Below are positions 1-7,389 of a stretch of 10,603 bases of DNA, piece by piece. This DNA is from Rhodobiaceae bacterium UBA7378. GTDB taxonomy: Bacteria > Pseudomonadota > Alphaproteobacteria > RS24. The stretch is from the NCBI GenBank assembly GCA_002469805.1, contig DKNW01000054.1:1-10603 (forward strand). The letters are read 5' to 3'. A model generated the notes under the pieces. The model worked only from the letters and a program-made list of their open reading frames with translations, was not told where the DNA came from and ran no database searches. How positions within the stretch are numbered: position 1 is the first letter of the stretch; the number at the start of each line of letters is the position of its first letter. A program made the translations under genes and the position numbers.

Positions 1-441
1 TATCAGTGGTATTGGGGTTATGAATATCCCGACCATGGTGGCTTCGCTTTCGACTCGCTCATGCTTAATGATGACGAACGCGGCGACCAGCCTCGCCTTC
101 TGGCGACCGATACCGCCATGGTTGTGCCGGTTAACGCAACCGTACGCGTGGTCGTGACCGGTGCCGACGTGTTGCATAGCTGGGCCATGCCTGCCTTTGG
201 CGTCAAAATGGATGCTGTGCCGGGCCGCCTTAACGAAACTTGGTTTCGAGCTGAGCAAACCGGCACGTTTTACGGCCAATGCTCTGAATTGTGCGGCGTA
301 CGTCATGCGTTCATGCCGATCCGCGTTGAAGTGGTCGAACAGGAAGAATTTGCGAGCTGGGTAGAAGAAGCCAAGGCGGAATATGCCCAGCTGGAAACAA
401 GCCAAGGCATGCTAGCTGCTGCTAGCACCTTGAACGAGTAA
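1..441 (+). CDS. coxB: Cytochrome c oxidase subunit II, C-terminal CuA domain (5' end outside window)
   Basis: This is the last 146 codons of subunit II, which accepts electrons from cytochrome c at the binuclear CuA centre on the periplasmic face and passes them to heme a in subunit I. The fragment opens with the aromatic patch YQWYWGYEYPD, the electron entry region of the family. The CuA ligands are all visible (fragment numbering): H59 in VLHSW, then C94, E96, C98, H102 and M105 in GQCSELCGVRHAFM. D71 in KMDAVPGR is the conserved acidic residue near the cytochrome c docking surface. The N-terminal signal sequence and the two transmembrane helices lie upstream of the window. The frame is open from base 1 and ends in TAA. 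A short tail follows the cupredoxin fold, with no cytochrome c domain fused to it. coxA starts 20 nt downstream behind its own Shine-Dalgarno, so the two are very likely cotranscribed. Confidence 0.97.
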   Translation, partial: YQWYWGYEYPDHGGFAFDSLMLNDDERGDQPRLLATDTAMVVPVNATVRVVVTGADVLHSWAMPAFGVKMDAVPGRLNETWFRAEQTGTFYGQCSELCGVRHAFMPIRVEVVEQEEFASWVEEAKAEYAQLETSQGMLAAASTLNE

Positions 442-461
442 ACTGAGACAGGAGCACTGTA

Positions 462-2066
462 ATGGCAACCGATCAGACACACGCCCACGCACATGAAGAC
501 CATCCAACCGGATGGAAACGTTATGTCTATTCAACCAACCACAAAGATATTGGTACCATGTATCTGGTGTTTGCTATTTTTGCGGGCATTATTGGCGGCG
601 CAATGTCGGTCGTCATGCGCATGGAATTGCAGGCACCCGGTGATGGTGTTCTGAACGGCGACTATCATTTGTACAATGTGCTGGTTACCGGTCATGGGCT
701 TATCATGATCTTCTTTATGGTCATGCCGGCAATGATTGGCGGCTTTGGTAACTGGTTTGTGCCTTTGATGATCGGCGCACCGGATATGGCGTTCCCGCGC
801 ATGAACAATATTTCGTTCTGGCTCTTGCCGGCTTCGTTCATTTTGTTGGTTATGTCGATTTTTGCCGAAGGGCCTCCGGGCCAAAACGGCATTGGCGGCG
901 GCTGGACGATTTATCCGCCACTATCGACGTCCGGCCAGCCCGGACCCGCTATGGATTACGCTATCTTGTCGCTTCACGTGGCAGGCGCATCGTCGATCCT
1001 AGGTGCCATTAACTTCATCACGACTATTTTCAATATGCGCGCGCCAGGCATGACCTTGCATAAAATGCCGCTATTTGTGTGGTCGGTTCTGGTAACGGTC
1101 TTCTTGCTGCTGCTGTCACTGCCTGTTCTGGCTGGTGCCATCACCATGTTGTTGACTGACCGTAATTTCGGCACAACATTTTTCGATCCTGCCGGTGGTG
1201 GTGACCCGATCATGTATCAGCACTTGTTCTGGTTCTTCGGTCATCCAGAAGTTTATATTCTGATTTTGCCGGGCTTCGGCATTGTCAGCCACGTCGTTTC
1301 GACCTTCTCGAAAAAGCCTATTTTCGGCTATCTGGGCATGGCCTACGCTATGGTAGCCATTGGCGGTGTTGGCTTTGTTGTCTGGGCCCACCACATGTAT
1401 ACAGTGGGCATGAGCGTTGACACGCAGGCCTATTTCGTTGCCGCGACCATGGTGATTGCGGTGCCAACGGGGGTCAAGATTTTCTCATGGATCGCAACCA
1501 TGTGGGGCGGGTCGATTGAGTTCAAAACCCCGATGTTATGGGCGCTTGGCTTTATCTTTCTGTTCACGCTTGGCGGCGTAACGGGCGTAATGTTGGCCAA
1601 TGCCGGTGTCGACCGTTCGTATCACGATACGTATTTCGTTGTGGCGCACTTCCACTATGTATTGTCGTTGGGTGCCGTGTTCGCCATCTTCGCGGGCTGG
1701 TATTATTGGTTCGGCAAAATGTTCGGTTATGCTTACTCGGAGTTCATCGGCAAGTTGCACTTCTGGGTCACTTTTATTGGCGTTAACTTGATCTTCTTCC
1801 CGCAGCACTTTTTGGGTATGGCTGGTATGCCGCGTCGCTATGTCGACTATCCCGATGCCTATGCGGGTTGGAATTACTGGTCGTCCATCGGCAGCTATAT
1901 TTCGGCCTTCGGTGTGTTGATCTTCCTGTTCGGTGTGTTGCATGCATTTGCGCGCCGCCAGCAGGTCGAAAACAATCCGTGGGGCGAGGGTGCAACCACG
2001 CTTGAGTGGACATTGTCGTCACCGCCACCGTTTCACCAGTTTAGCGAACTGCCCAAAGTCAAATAG
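462..2066 (+). CDS. coxA: Cytochrome c oxidase subunit I (aa3-type)
   Basis: This is the catalytic subunit of the terminal oxidase. It holds heme a and the heme a3-CuB site that reduces O2 to water and pumps protons across the inner membrane. The 534-residue length is normal for the family. Heme and copper ligands are present: H78 (TGHGL) and H398 for heme a, H396 for heme a3, and H261, H310 and H311 for CuB, with Y265 as the His-Tyr crosslink partner (GHPEVYILILP). Proton paths are intact: D108 and N115 with E263 mark the D-channel and K339 (PTGVKIFSW) the K-channel. This is the A1-type pattern. H388 and D389 match the Mg site. The N-terminus is His-rich before the conserved YSTNHKDIGTMYL. 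The ATG is set by GGAG at 451-454, 7 nt upstream. Assignment is close to certain. Confidence 0.99.
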   Translation: MATDQTHAHAHEDHPTGWKRYVYSTNHKDIGTMYLVFAIFAGIIGGAMSVVMRMELQAPGDGVLNGDYHLYNVLVTGHGLIMIFFMVMPAMIGGFGNWFVPLMIGAPDMAFPRMNNISFWLLPASFILLVMSIFAEGPPGQNGIGGGWTIYPPLSTSGQPGPAMDYAILSLHVAGASSILGAINFITTIFNMRAPGMTLHKMPLFVWSVLVTVFLLLLSLPVLAGAITMLLTDRNFGTTFFDPAGGGDPIMYQHLFWFFGHPEVYILILPGFGIVSHVVSTFSKKPIFGYLGMAYAMVAIGGVGFVVWAHHMYTVGMSVDTQAYFVAATMVIAVPTGVKIFSWIATMWGGSIEFKTPMLWALGFIFLFTLGGVTGVMLANAGVDRSYHDTYFVVAHFHYVLSLGAVFAIFAGWYYWFGKMFGYAYSEFIGKLHFWVTFIGVNLIFFPQHFLGMAGMPRRYVDYPDAYAGWNYWSSIGSYISAFGVLIFLFGVLHAFARRQQVENNPWGEGATTLEWTLSSPPPFHQFSELPKVK

Positions 2067-2083
2067 GGCTGGAAAGGGACGCC

Positions 2084-3019
2084 ATGTCTCAAACCAACAA
2101 GGCAGAGCTTGAAATCAATGTAGAGCCGGCACCGTTTGCGGAAGCCGGCTCTGCTGCCGATTTCATTTCCCTGATGAAGCCACGCGTCATGTCGTTGGTG
2201 GTTTTCACCGCGCTCATCGGGCTGGTGATGGCACCTGCTAGTGTGCATCCTGTGGTGGGTGTATCAGCAATCATTTTGATTGCCCTGGGTGCAGGTGCTT
2301 CGGCTGCGTTAAACATGTGGTATGATGCCGATATTGATGCAGTCATGGCGCGCACGCAATCGCGCCCCGTACCGGCGGGGCGCATCACAAGCGAAGACGC
2401 GTTGATGTTCGGTCTGTGGATGTCGGGGCTTTCAGTGTTGAGCATGGCCGTGCTGATAAATTATGTCACCGCTGCATTGTTAGCGTTCACAATTTTCTTT
2501 TATGCGGTCGTTTACACGATGTTTTTGAAACGGCGTACGGCACAAAATATTGTGATAGGCGGTGCGGCAGGAGCTTTCCCGCCAGTTATCGGCTGGGCGT
2601 CGGCAACTGGCTCTGTTTCGCTGGAACCGCTGATTTTCTTTCTCATTATCTTTGTGTGGACACCGCCGCATTTCTGGGCACTGGCGCTGATTAAAAACGA
2701 TGATTATCGCGCGGCTCAAATTCCCATGATGCCGGTTATGCACGGTCCCGTGGCGACCATGCGCCAAATTCTTATTTATTCACTGGCGCTCGGGGTTACG
2801 GTGATGTTGCCTTATCTGTTTGGCTTTTCGGGCCTGTTCTATGCTTTGGGCGCTGGGATTTTAAGCTTCATATTTATTGGCCTTGCTAGCCTGTTAATGC
2901 TTAGCCCGCCGGCACGGCGCGATCGTTTCGCAGGCATGCTGTTTGCGTATTCGATTTTTTATCTCTTCGTCATCTTCACGCTGTTGCCGGTTGACCGGCT
3001 GATGGCCTCTGGCGTTTAG
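2084..3019 (+). CDS. ctaB: Protoheme IX farnesyltransferase (heme O synthase)
   Basis: This integral membrane UbiA-family prenyltransferase adds a farnesyl group to protoheme IX to give heme O, the precursor of heme a used by the neighbouring CoxA. The 311 residues carry the diagnostic first aspartate-rich motif NMWYDADID (77-85), followed by MARTQSRP (88-95). A second conserved region, PPHFWALAL then KNDDY (194-208), is the usual site for Mg-diphosphate binding. LKRRTAQNIVIGGAAGAFPP (149-167) is the typical COX10/CtaB loop. About eight to nine hydrophobic segments can be seen. The ATG lies 17 nt after the coxA stop, behind a purine-rich GGAAAGGGA Shine-Dalgarno at 2070-2078. The first 25 or so residues are polar and variable, which is normal. 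No heme A synthase (ctaA) gene lies in this window; in many alphaproteobacteria it is unlinked. Confidence 0.98.
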   Translation: MSQTNKAELEINVEPAPFAEAGSAADFISLMKPRVMSLVVFTALIGLVMAPASVHPVVGVSAIILIALGAGASAALNMWYDADIDAVMARTQSRPVPAGRITSEDALMFGLWMSGLSVLSMAVLINYVTAALLAFTIFFYAVVYTMFLKRRTAQNIVIGGAAGAFPPVIGWASATGSVSLEPLIFFLIIFVWTPPHFWALALIKNDDYRAAQIPMMPVMHGPVATMRQILIYSLALGVTVMLPYLFGFSGLFYALGAGILSFIFIGLASLLMLSPPARRDRFAGMLFAYSIFYLFVIFTLLPVDRLMASGV

Positions 3020-3028
3020 GAGCCCTGC

Positions 3029-3202
3029 ATGGCAAATGAAACCAATCAAGAAGCGGACGAAAACGGGTGGACACCCGAATTACTTAAGCGGCGCCGGCGC
3101 CGCGCCCTGATTATGGCGCTCGCCTTGGCAGGAATGGTTGGCATGTTCTTTCTCGTCACGGTTGTACGCCTTGGCGAAAACGTTGCGAATAGGGCGCTAT
3201 AA
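3029..3202 (+). CDS. CoxF-like one-helix microprotein of the cox operon
   Basis: This small gene encodes 57 residues and is easily missed by length filters. It has an ATG at 3029, a good AGGAG at 3018-3022 and a TAA at 3200-3202. The protein has a polar, acidic start (MANETNQEADENG), then WTPELLK, then five arginines (residues 21-25). One hydrophobic helix of about 21 residues follows (26-46), and a short tail holds VRLGENV. The Arg run before the helix predicts the N-terminus inside and the C-terminus in the periplasm. A gene of this size and shape between ctaB and ctaG is common in alphaproteobacterial cox operons and is often called coxF. I recognise it from that position and the Arg-run/helix/VRLG pattern. 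Its role is not established; help in copper or subunit assembly is only inferred from position. It ends 3 nt before ctaG, which suggests translational coupling. Confidence 0.85.
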   Translation: MANETNQEADENGWTPELLKRRRRRALIMALALAGMVGMFFLVTVVRLGENVANRAL

Positions 3203-3205
3203 ATT

Positions 3206-3793
3206 ATGAATTCCCGCCAGCCAGATAATGAGGCGATTAATGCCCGCAACCGACGCACCGCCGTCGGTGCAGCGGGGATGGCTGTTGTGATGATCGGTGC
3301 GGCCTATGCAGCGGTGCCGCTATATGATTTGTTTTGCCGGGTCACCGGTTATGGTGGCACGACGCAAGTAGCTGTCGAGGCACCGGCATCGATTGCAACA
3401 CGCGAGATTACCATTCGTTTTGATGCGAGTTTGAACCGCGGCATGCCGTGGTCATTTGAAGCGCCAGAGCAGCCCGTTCAGCTTTCCATAGGTGAGCAGG
3501 GCTTGGCGTTTTATGAGGCGTATAACCCGACCGACCGCGTTATCACTGGCACGGCAACCTATAATGTGTCGCCGTCAAAGGCCGGTATTTATTTTTCCAA
3601 AATCGACTGCTTTTGCTTTACCGAACAAGTGCTGGAGCCGGGGCAGCGTGTCGACATGCCGGTCAGCTTTTTTGTTGATCCGGAAATTCTGATCGACCCG
3701 GAAATGGATGATGTCAAAACGATAACTTTGTCTTATACATTCTTTAAAGCGTCCGAAACGACGCGTGCCAATACAGCTGTACCGAGGGGGTAG
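3206..3793 (+). CDS. ctaG: Cytochrome c oxidase assembly protein CtaG (Cox11-type copper chaperone)
   Basis: This membrane-anchored periplasmic copper protein delivers Cu(I) to the CuB site of CoxA. It has 195 residues: a short cytoplasmic tail with NARNRR, one transmembrane helix (about 18-38), then the conserved PLYDLFCRVTGYGGTTQ (38-54). A beta-sandwich Cox11 domain follows. The copper-binding CFCF motif is intact, with C135 and C137 in KIDCFCFTEQ. C44 just after the helix is the third conserved cysteine of the family. The domain ends with the usual PEMDDVKTITLSYTFF (165-180). The ATG at 3206 lies 3 nt after the microprotein stop. The only purine-rich stretch upstream is a weak AGGG around 3190-3194, so it is probably translated by coupling. 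This is the Cox11/PF04442 type, not the unrelated multi-TM CtaG of Bacillus. Confidence 0.97.
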   Translation: MNSRQPDNEAINARNRRTAVGAAGMAVVMIGAAYAAVPLYDLFCRVTGYGGTTQVAVEAPASIATREITIRFDASLNRGMPWSFEAPEQPVQLSIGEQGLAFYEAYNPTDRVITGTATYNVSPSKAGIYFSKIDCFCFTEQVLEPGQRVDMPVSFFVDPEILIDPEMDDVKTITLSYTFFKASETTRANTAVPRG

Positions 3794-3800
3794 AATTCTT

Positions 3801-4637
3801 ATGGCCGACAGTCACGCAAAAAACCATGATTATCATCTGGTAGACCCAAGCCCTTGGCCCGTTGTCGGGTCGGTTAGCGCGCTGGTGTTGGCGGTCGGCG
3901 CCGTTCAATATTTCCATTTCGATTCTCCCTGGGTAATGCTCATCGGGCTGGCTGGCGTTTTGTATACGATGCTTGGATGGTGGCGCGATGTTATCCGCGA
4001 GGCAAATAGCGGCGATCACACGCCGGTTGTGCAGTTGCACCACCGCTATGGCATGATCTTGTTCATTGCCTCCGAAGTAATGTTTTTCGTTGCTTGGTTC
4101 TGGGCGTATTTTGATGCCAGCCTGTATCCGGGCGAGGCGATACAAGCGGCGCGGGCTGAATTGACAGGCGGGCATTGGCCGCCGGATGGTATTGAGACGT
4201 TCGACCCATGGCATTTGCCGCTGATTAACACACTTATTTTGCTGACCTCCGGCACCACTGTCACATGGGCGCACCATGCGCTGCAGCATGATGACCGTGA
4301 AGGCCTGAAATGGGGGCTGGTGCTTACTGTGGCACTAGGCGCTTTATTTACGGTGTTTCAGGTTTATGAATATCAGCACGCTGCGTTTGGGTTTTCCGGC
4401 CATATTTATGGCGCGACATTCTTTATGGCGACCGGCTTTCACGGGTTCCATGTGCTTGTCGGGACGATTTTCCTTGCTGTATGCCTGTTGCGTGCACTGG
4501 ATGGACAGTTTACCTCGCAAAATCATTTCGGCTTCGAAGCTGCCGCCTGGTATTGGCACTTTGTTGACGTGGTTTGGTTGTTCCTGTTTGTCGTGATTTA
4601 CATTCTTGGCGCAGGGGCGGGGTCCGGCGCGCATTAG
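3801..4637 (+). CDS. coxC: Cytochrome c oxidase subunit III
   Basis: This integral membrane subunit stabilises the oxidase core and supports proton uptake into the D-channel; it has no metal centres. The 278 residues fit the usual seven-helix subunit. Conserved blocks are WWRDVIRE (60-67), HHRYGMILFIASEVMFFVAW with E92 (80-99), TVTWAHHA (153-160), the VYEYQHA segment (188-194), GFHGFHVLVG (212-221) and WYWHFVDVVWLFLF (250-263). The ATG at 3801 follows GAGGGGG at 3784-3790 at a distance of 10 nt, and the protein then starts MADSHAKNHDYHLVDPSPWP, which matches the family start. An in-frame ATG at 3765 inside ctaG would add 12 unconserved residues and is less likely. In many alphaproteobacteria a DUF983 gene follows coxC; here SURF1 follows directly. 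Confidence 0.98.
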   Translation: MADSHAKNHDYHLVDPSPWPVVGSVSALVLAVGAVQYFHFDSPWVMLIGLAGVLYTMLGWWRDVIREANSGDHTPVVQLHHRYGMILFIASEVMFFVAWFWAYFDASLYPGEAIQAARAELTGGHWPPDGIETFDPWHLPLINTLILLTSGTTVTWAHHALQHDDREGLKWGLVLTVALGALFTVFQVYEYQHAAFGFSGHIYGATFFMATGFHGFHVLVGTIFLAVCLLRALDGQFTSQNHFGFEAAAWYWHFVDVVWLFLFVVIYILGAGAGSGAH

Positions 4638-4661
4638 CGCCCAGCGACCGCCATGGGGCGC
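4637..4661 (+). promoter_or_regulatory. Possible hairpin enclosing the SURF1 start codon
   Basis: GCGCCC (4637-4642) and GGGCGC (4656-4661) are perfect inverted copies, with a 13-nt loop that contains the SURF1 ATG (4653-4655). No Shine-Dalgarno lies in front of this ATG. The coxC stop TAG (4635-4637) is in the same reading frame. Ribosomes ending coxC could open the stem and restart on SURF1, which would tie its output to coxC translation. The pairing is seen in the sequence; the regulatory role is inference, and a 6-bp stem in coding DNA can arise by chance. Confidence 0.25.
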
Positions 4662-5381
4662 AAACTCCCGCTTCTTGCCAGCGTCATTATGTTTGCAGGC
4701 CTGTTGTCTCTTGGCTTCTGGCAAGTTGAGCGTCTGGCGTGGAAGCAAGACTTGATCTCCCGCATCACCGCGCGAGCAACTGCCGCGCCGCTGAAGATTT
4801 CAACTGGGCAAGATCTAACCAGTCTTGAGCGCGCCGCGCATAATTACCATCCGGGGCTGATCAGCGGCCAAATACGCGGCCCGGCGGTGTTCTGGTTTAC
4901 GCAGATCGAAAATAGCCCTCCTAGTCTTTCGCCCAACGATCGGGTTGGCTATCACGTCCTCACTCCCATGACGCTGGCTGACAACAGTCATGTGCTGATA
5001 GATATGGGGTTTATTCCCGCGCGTCTCAAAAATGAATTTGCGATGCAAAAATTATCTGTCACCGATATGCCGGTTATTATTCGCTGGCCCGACCGCCGGA
5101 ATATTTTCGCAGCCGATGATGCGCCGGAAAATGGTTTGGTTTATGTGCGTGACGCCCCTCAAATCGGGCAATATTTCGGGCTTGAATTACCGGTCGTGAT
5201 TATGGAATCCGCCGAAACAGTTGGCGCGTTTGGGGCGGCTTGGCCGCGCGGCGGGCAAACCCGCCAAGCCCTTTCAAACCGCCACCTTGAATACGCGTTT
5301 ACGTGGTTTGCGCTGGCCGGGGTGCTTGTATTTATTTCCGGTCTGTGGCACATGCGGGCATGGCGGAAGCGGAACGCATAG
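4653..5381 (+). CDS. SURF1/Shy1-family cytochrome oxidase assembly protein
   Basis: SURF1 proteins are inner-membrane factors with one helix at each end and a periplasmic domain between them. They help place heme a3 in subunit I of aa3 oxidases. The 242 residues match this: helix 1 (about 5-22) leads into the signature GFWQVERLAWKQDLI (21-35). NRHLEYAFTWFALA (209-222) opens helix 2, and a basic tail RAWRKRN ends the protein. The middle keeps VGYHVLTPM and a glycine-proline turn, but the usual RGW-VP-like block reads DMGFIP, so the periplasmic domain is somewhat divergent. The only upstream in-frame start is ATG 4653, because the coxC stop is in the same frame 15 nt before it. No Shine-Dalgarno is visible, so translation probably depends on coxC. 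The gene ends 9 nt before thrC. Confidence 0.92.
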   Translation: MGRKLPLLASVIMFAGLLSLGFWQVERLAWKQDLISRITARATAAPLKISTGQDLTSLERAAHNYHPGLISGQIRGPAVFWFTQIENSPPSLSPNDRVGYHVLTPMTLADNSHVLIDMGFIPARLKNEFAMQKLSVTDMPVIIRWPDRRNIFAADDAPENGLVYVRDAPQIGQYFGLELPVVIMESAETVGAFGAAWPRGGQTRQALSNRHLEYAFTWFALAGVLVFISGLWHMRAWRKRNA

Positions 5382-5390
5382 GGAAATTTC

Positions 5391-6788
5391 GTGGAGTATA
5401 TCAGCACTAGAGGCCGCGCGACGGCACTGTCCTTTGAACCGACCCTGCTCGCAGGCCTGGCGAGCGACGGCGGACTATATGTGCCCGATCACTGGCCGCG
5501 TCTATCGCACCAAACACTCGAAAGTTTTCAGGGTGCGCCTTTTCAGCAGGTTGCGAAAACAGTTTTGGCGCCGTTTCTGGGCGCTGATGTCGCGCCTGAA
5601 AGGTTTGCGGAAATAATTGACGATGCATATGCGAGTTTTTCGCGTGACGATGTTGCACCGCTCGTGCCGCTTGATGCGGGGCATTATCTGCTTGAGCTGT
5701 TCCACGGGCCAACGCTTGCGTTCAAAGATGTCGCGATGCAACTGCTCGCGCGGCTCATGGATGATGCCCTGCAACGGCGCAGACAGCGTGCGACGATTGT
5801 TGGTGCTACGTCAGGGGATACAGGCGGCGCGGCGATTGAGGCGTTTCGTGGCCGCGAGGCGGTTGATATTTTTATTCTTTATCCGAACGGGCGTGTGTCG
5901 GATGTCCAGCGTATGCAAATGACAACGCCGGGCGATAAGAATGTTCACACGCTGGCGGTCGATGGCACGTTTGACGATTGTCAGGCGCTGGTCAAAGCAA
6001 TGTTTAACGATAGCGAGTTTCGCCAAGACATGAACCTTGCGGGCGTTAATTCGATCAATTGGGCGCGGGTGATGGCCCAAACCAGCTATTATTTCACCGC
6101 CGCCGCGCACTTAGGTGGCCCCGAACAGACGGTGGCTTTTTCTGTACCAACAGGAAATTTCGGAGATATTTTTGCCGGCTATGTTGCCGCTCAGATGGGC
6201 TTGCCGGTAGCCCAACTGATGATTGCGACCAATGTAAACGATATTCTGGCGCGCGTGATGCATGGGGGCGTCTATCAGACCGAAAAGGTGGTAGCTACAT
6301 CGAGCCCTAGCATGGACATTCAAGTGTCGAGCAATTTCGAACGTCTTTTGTTTGAATTGACACAGCGCGATGCCCCGCGCGTATGCGCTTTTATGGACGC
6401 CTTGGCAAATGAAGGACGCTTTGAAATGGCGCCAGGGGAGTTATCGCTTATGTCCGCCCTGTTTGCCGCCGAGCGCATTGATGAAGCCGAAACACAAACA
6501 ATTATGCGCGATGTGCTTGAACGCTTTGATATGCAAATTGATCCGCATACAGCGGTTGGCTTGGGCGCGGCGCGGCGCGCAGTGTTGCCTGATGGTGTGC
6601 CAATGGTGACATTGGCAACCGCGCATCCGGCTAAATTTCCACGCGCGGTGGAGGCCGCTTTCGGTGTTGGCCCCGACATGCCGCCCCGCGTGCGTGAAAT
6701 GATGACCCGCCGTGAGCGGATCGCGCAGGTTGATAATGCGCTTGGAGAGGTTCAAACTTTCATTCGTCAGAACAGCCGGATGGGATAA
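5391..6788 (+). CDS. thrC: Threonine synthase
   Basis: This PLP-dependent lyase converts O-phosphohomoserine and water to threonine and phosphate, the last step of threonine synthesis in the cytoplasm. The 465 residues fit the longer threonine synthase class found in proteobacteria and fungi. The N-terminal lid reads EYISTRG, then LLAGLASDGGLYVP (19-32). The PLP lysine is K112 in FHGPTLAFKD. GATSGDTGGAAIEAF (138-152) and SVPTGNFGDIFAGY (251-264) are the phosphate and PLP binding loops. The start is GTG at 5391, giving the conserved (M)EYISTRG; there is no nearer ATG. A weak AGGGA at 5380-5384 overlaps the SURF1 stop, about 6 nt upstream. Placement just after SURF1 is common in alphaproteobacteria but has no known functional link to the oxidase. 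The M16 peptidase gene often found after thrC is absent. Confidence 0.97.
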   Translation: MEYISTRGRATALSFEPTLLAGLASDGGLYVPDHWPRLSHQTLESFQGAPFQQVAKTVLAPFLGADVAPERFAEIIDDAYASFSRDDVAPLVPLDAGHYLLELFHGPTLAFKDVAMQLLARLMDDALQRRRQRATIVGATSGDTGGAAIEAFRGREAVDIFILYPNGRVSDVQRMQMTTPGDKNVHTLAVDGTFDDCQALVKAMFNDSEFRQDMNLAGVNSINWARVMAQTSYYFTAAAHLGGPEQTVAFSVPTGNFGDIFAGYVAAQMGLPVAQLMIATNVNDILARVMHGGVYQTEKVVATSSPSMDIQVSSNFERLLFELTQRDAPRVCAFMDALANEGRFEMAPGELSLMSALFAAERIDEAETQTIMRDVLERFDMQIDPHTAVGLGAARRAVLPDGVPMVTLATAHPAKFPRAVEAAFGVGPDMPPRVREMMTRRERIAQVDNALGEVQTFIRQNSRMG

Positions 6789-6789
6789 A

Positions 6790-7389
6790 ATGGCGCGCAA
6801 GGGCATGAAATTTCTGAAGCGACCGCTACGTACCGGTCGCAAGGTCATTTCCGGCAATCGGGTGAACTTGCGCCCACCACTCATGCGCGATTACCCGCAC
6901 TGGGTAAAGCTACGGCGGGATAATCAACGTTATCTGCAAATGCGCGAACCGCTCTGGCTGCCCGATGAACTCACACGCCGCAGCTTCCGCTTGCGCTTGC
7001 GAGCCTATAATCAGGAAGCACGCCAAGACCGCGGCTACGCATTTTTTATCTGGAATCCGGATATGAACCAGCTCATGGGCGCGGTTAATCTCAGCTATAT
7101 CCGCCGTGGCGCGGCGCAGATGGGGACGATGGGCTACTGGATCGGTGAGGATTTCTCCAATCAGGGCATGATGTCGGAAGCCGTCGGCCTGCTATGCGAT
7201 TTCGCATTTACGACGCTTAGCTTGCACCGTATTGAGGCCGCCTGTATGGTTGATAATGAACCCTCAATGCGCGTATTAAAGAATAACAAATTTAAAGAAG
7301 AAGGCTATGCACCGCGCTATCTCAAAATCGGCGGCGTCTGGTCGGATCACAGGCTTTTCGCCCTGTGCCGAGACGACCTTGCCCATTAG
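6790..7389 (+). CDS. GNAT-family N-acetyltransferase, RimJ/RimL type
   Basis: This is likely a cytoplasmic acetyl-CoA-dependent N-acetyltransferase; its protein or small-molecule target cannot be read from the sequence. The 199 residues show the family order: VNLRPPLMRDYPHWVKLR (25-42) as the first strand and helix, GYWIGEDFSNQGMMSEAV (115-132) as the acetyl-CoA pyrophosphate loop (core Q125-G126), LHRIEAACMVDNEPSMRVL (145-163) with the conserved Asn and Ser, and a C-terminal strand. The loop reads NQGMMSE, in place of the canonical QxxGxG/A, and the usual GF after the Asn helix reads NKF. Both are mild departures. The N-terminus is very basic (MARKGMKFLKRPLRTGRK), which could favour RNA or ribosome contact. 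The ATG overlaps nothing and lies 1 nt past the thrC stop; GGGA at 6782-6785 is a weak Shine-Dalgarno. ATG 6805 is a possible alternative. Confidence 0.88.
   Translation: MARKGMKFLKRPLRTGRKVISGNRVNLRPPLMRDYPHWVKLRRDNQRYLQMREPLWLPDELTRRSFRLRLRAYNQEARQDRGYAFFIWNPDMNQLMGAVNLSYIRRGAAQMGTMGYWIGEDFSNQGMMSEAVGLLCDFAFTTLSLHRIEAACMVDNEPSMRVLKNNKFKEEGYAPRYLKIGGVWSDHRLFALCRDDLAH
6819..6840. repeat. Perfect 7-bp inverted repeat near the GNAT start
   Basis: GCGACCG (6819-6825) and CGGTCGC (6834-6840) are perfect inverted copies around an 8-nt loop whose centre, TACGTA, is itself a palindrome. It lies about 30 nt inside the GNAT gene and codes for KRPLRTGRK. In mRNA it would form a GC-rich hairpin. No T-run follows, so it is not a standard terminator. 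It may be a chance product of Arg codons. Confidence 0.35.

Noticed and set aside
531..1943. Long open frames on the minus strand inside coxA, such as 531-884 and 1536-1943.
   Set aside because: Their translations show no recognisable domain, and coxA on the other strand explains the region fully. They are shadows of its codon use.
5221..5616. A + strand open frame of 131 codons across the SURF1/thrC junction.
   Set aside because: It overlaps two well-supported genes in another frame, and its translation is a basic, low-complexity product with no family marks.
7307..7389. ATG 7307 as the start of the membrane protein.
   Set aside because: It would overlap the GNAT gene by 83 nt and put a 27-residue polar leader before the signal helix. 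TTG 7379 gives a compact signal peptide, though this remains open.
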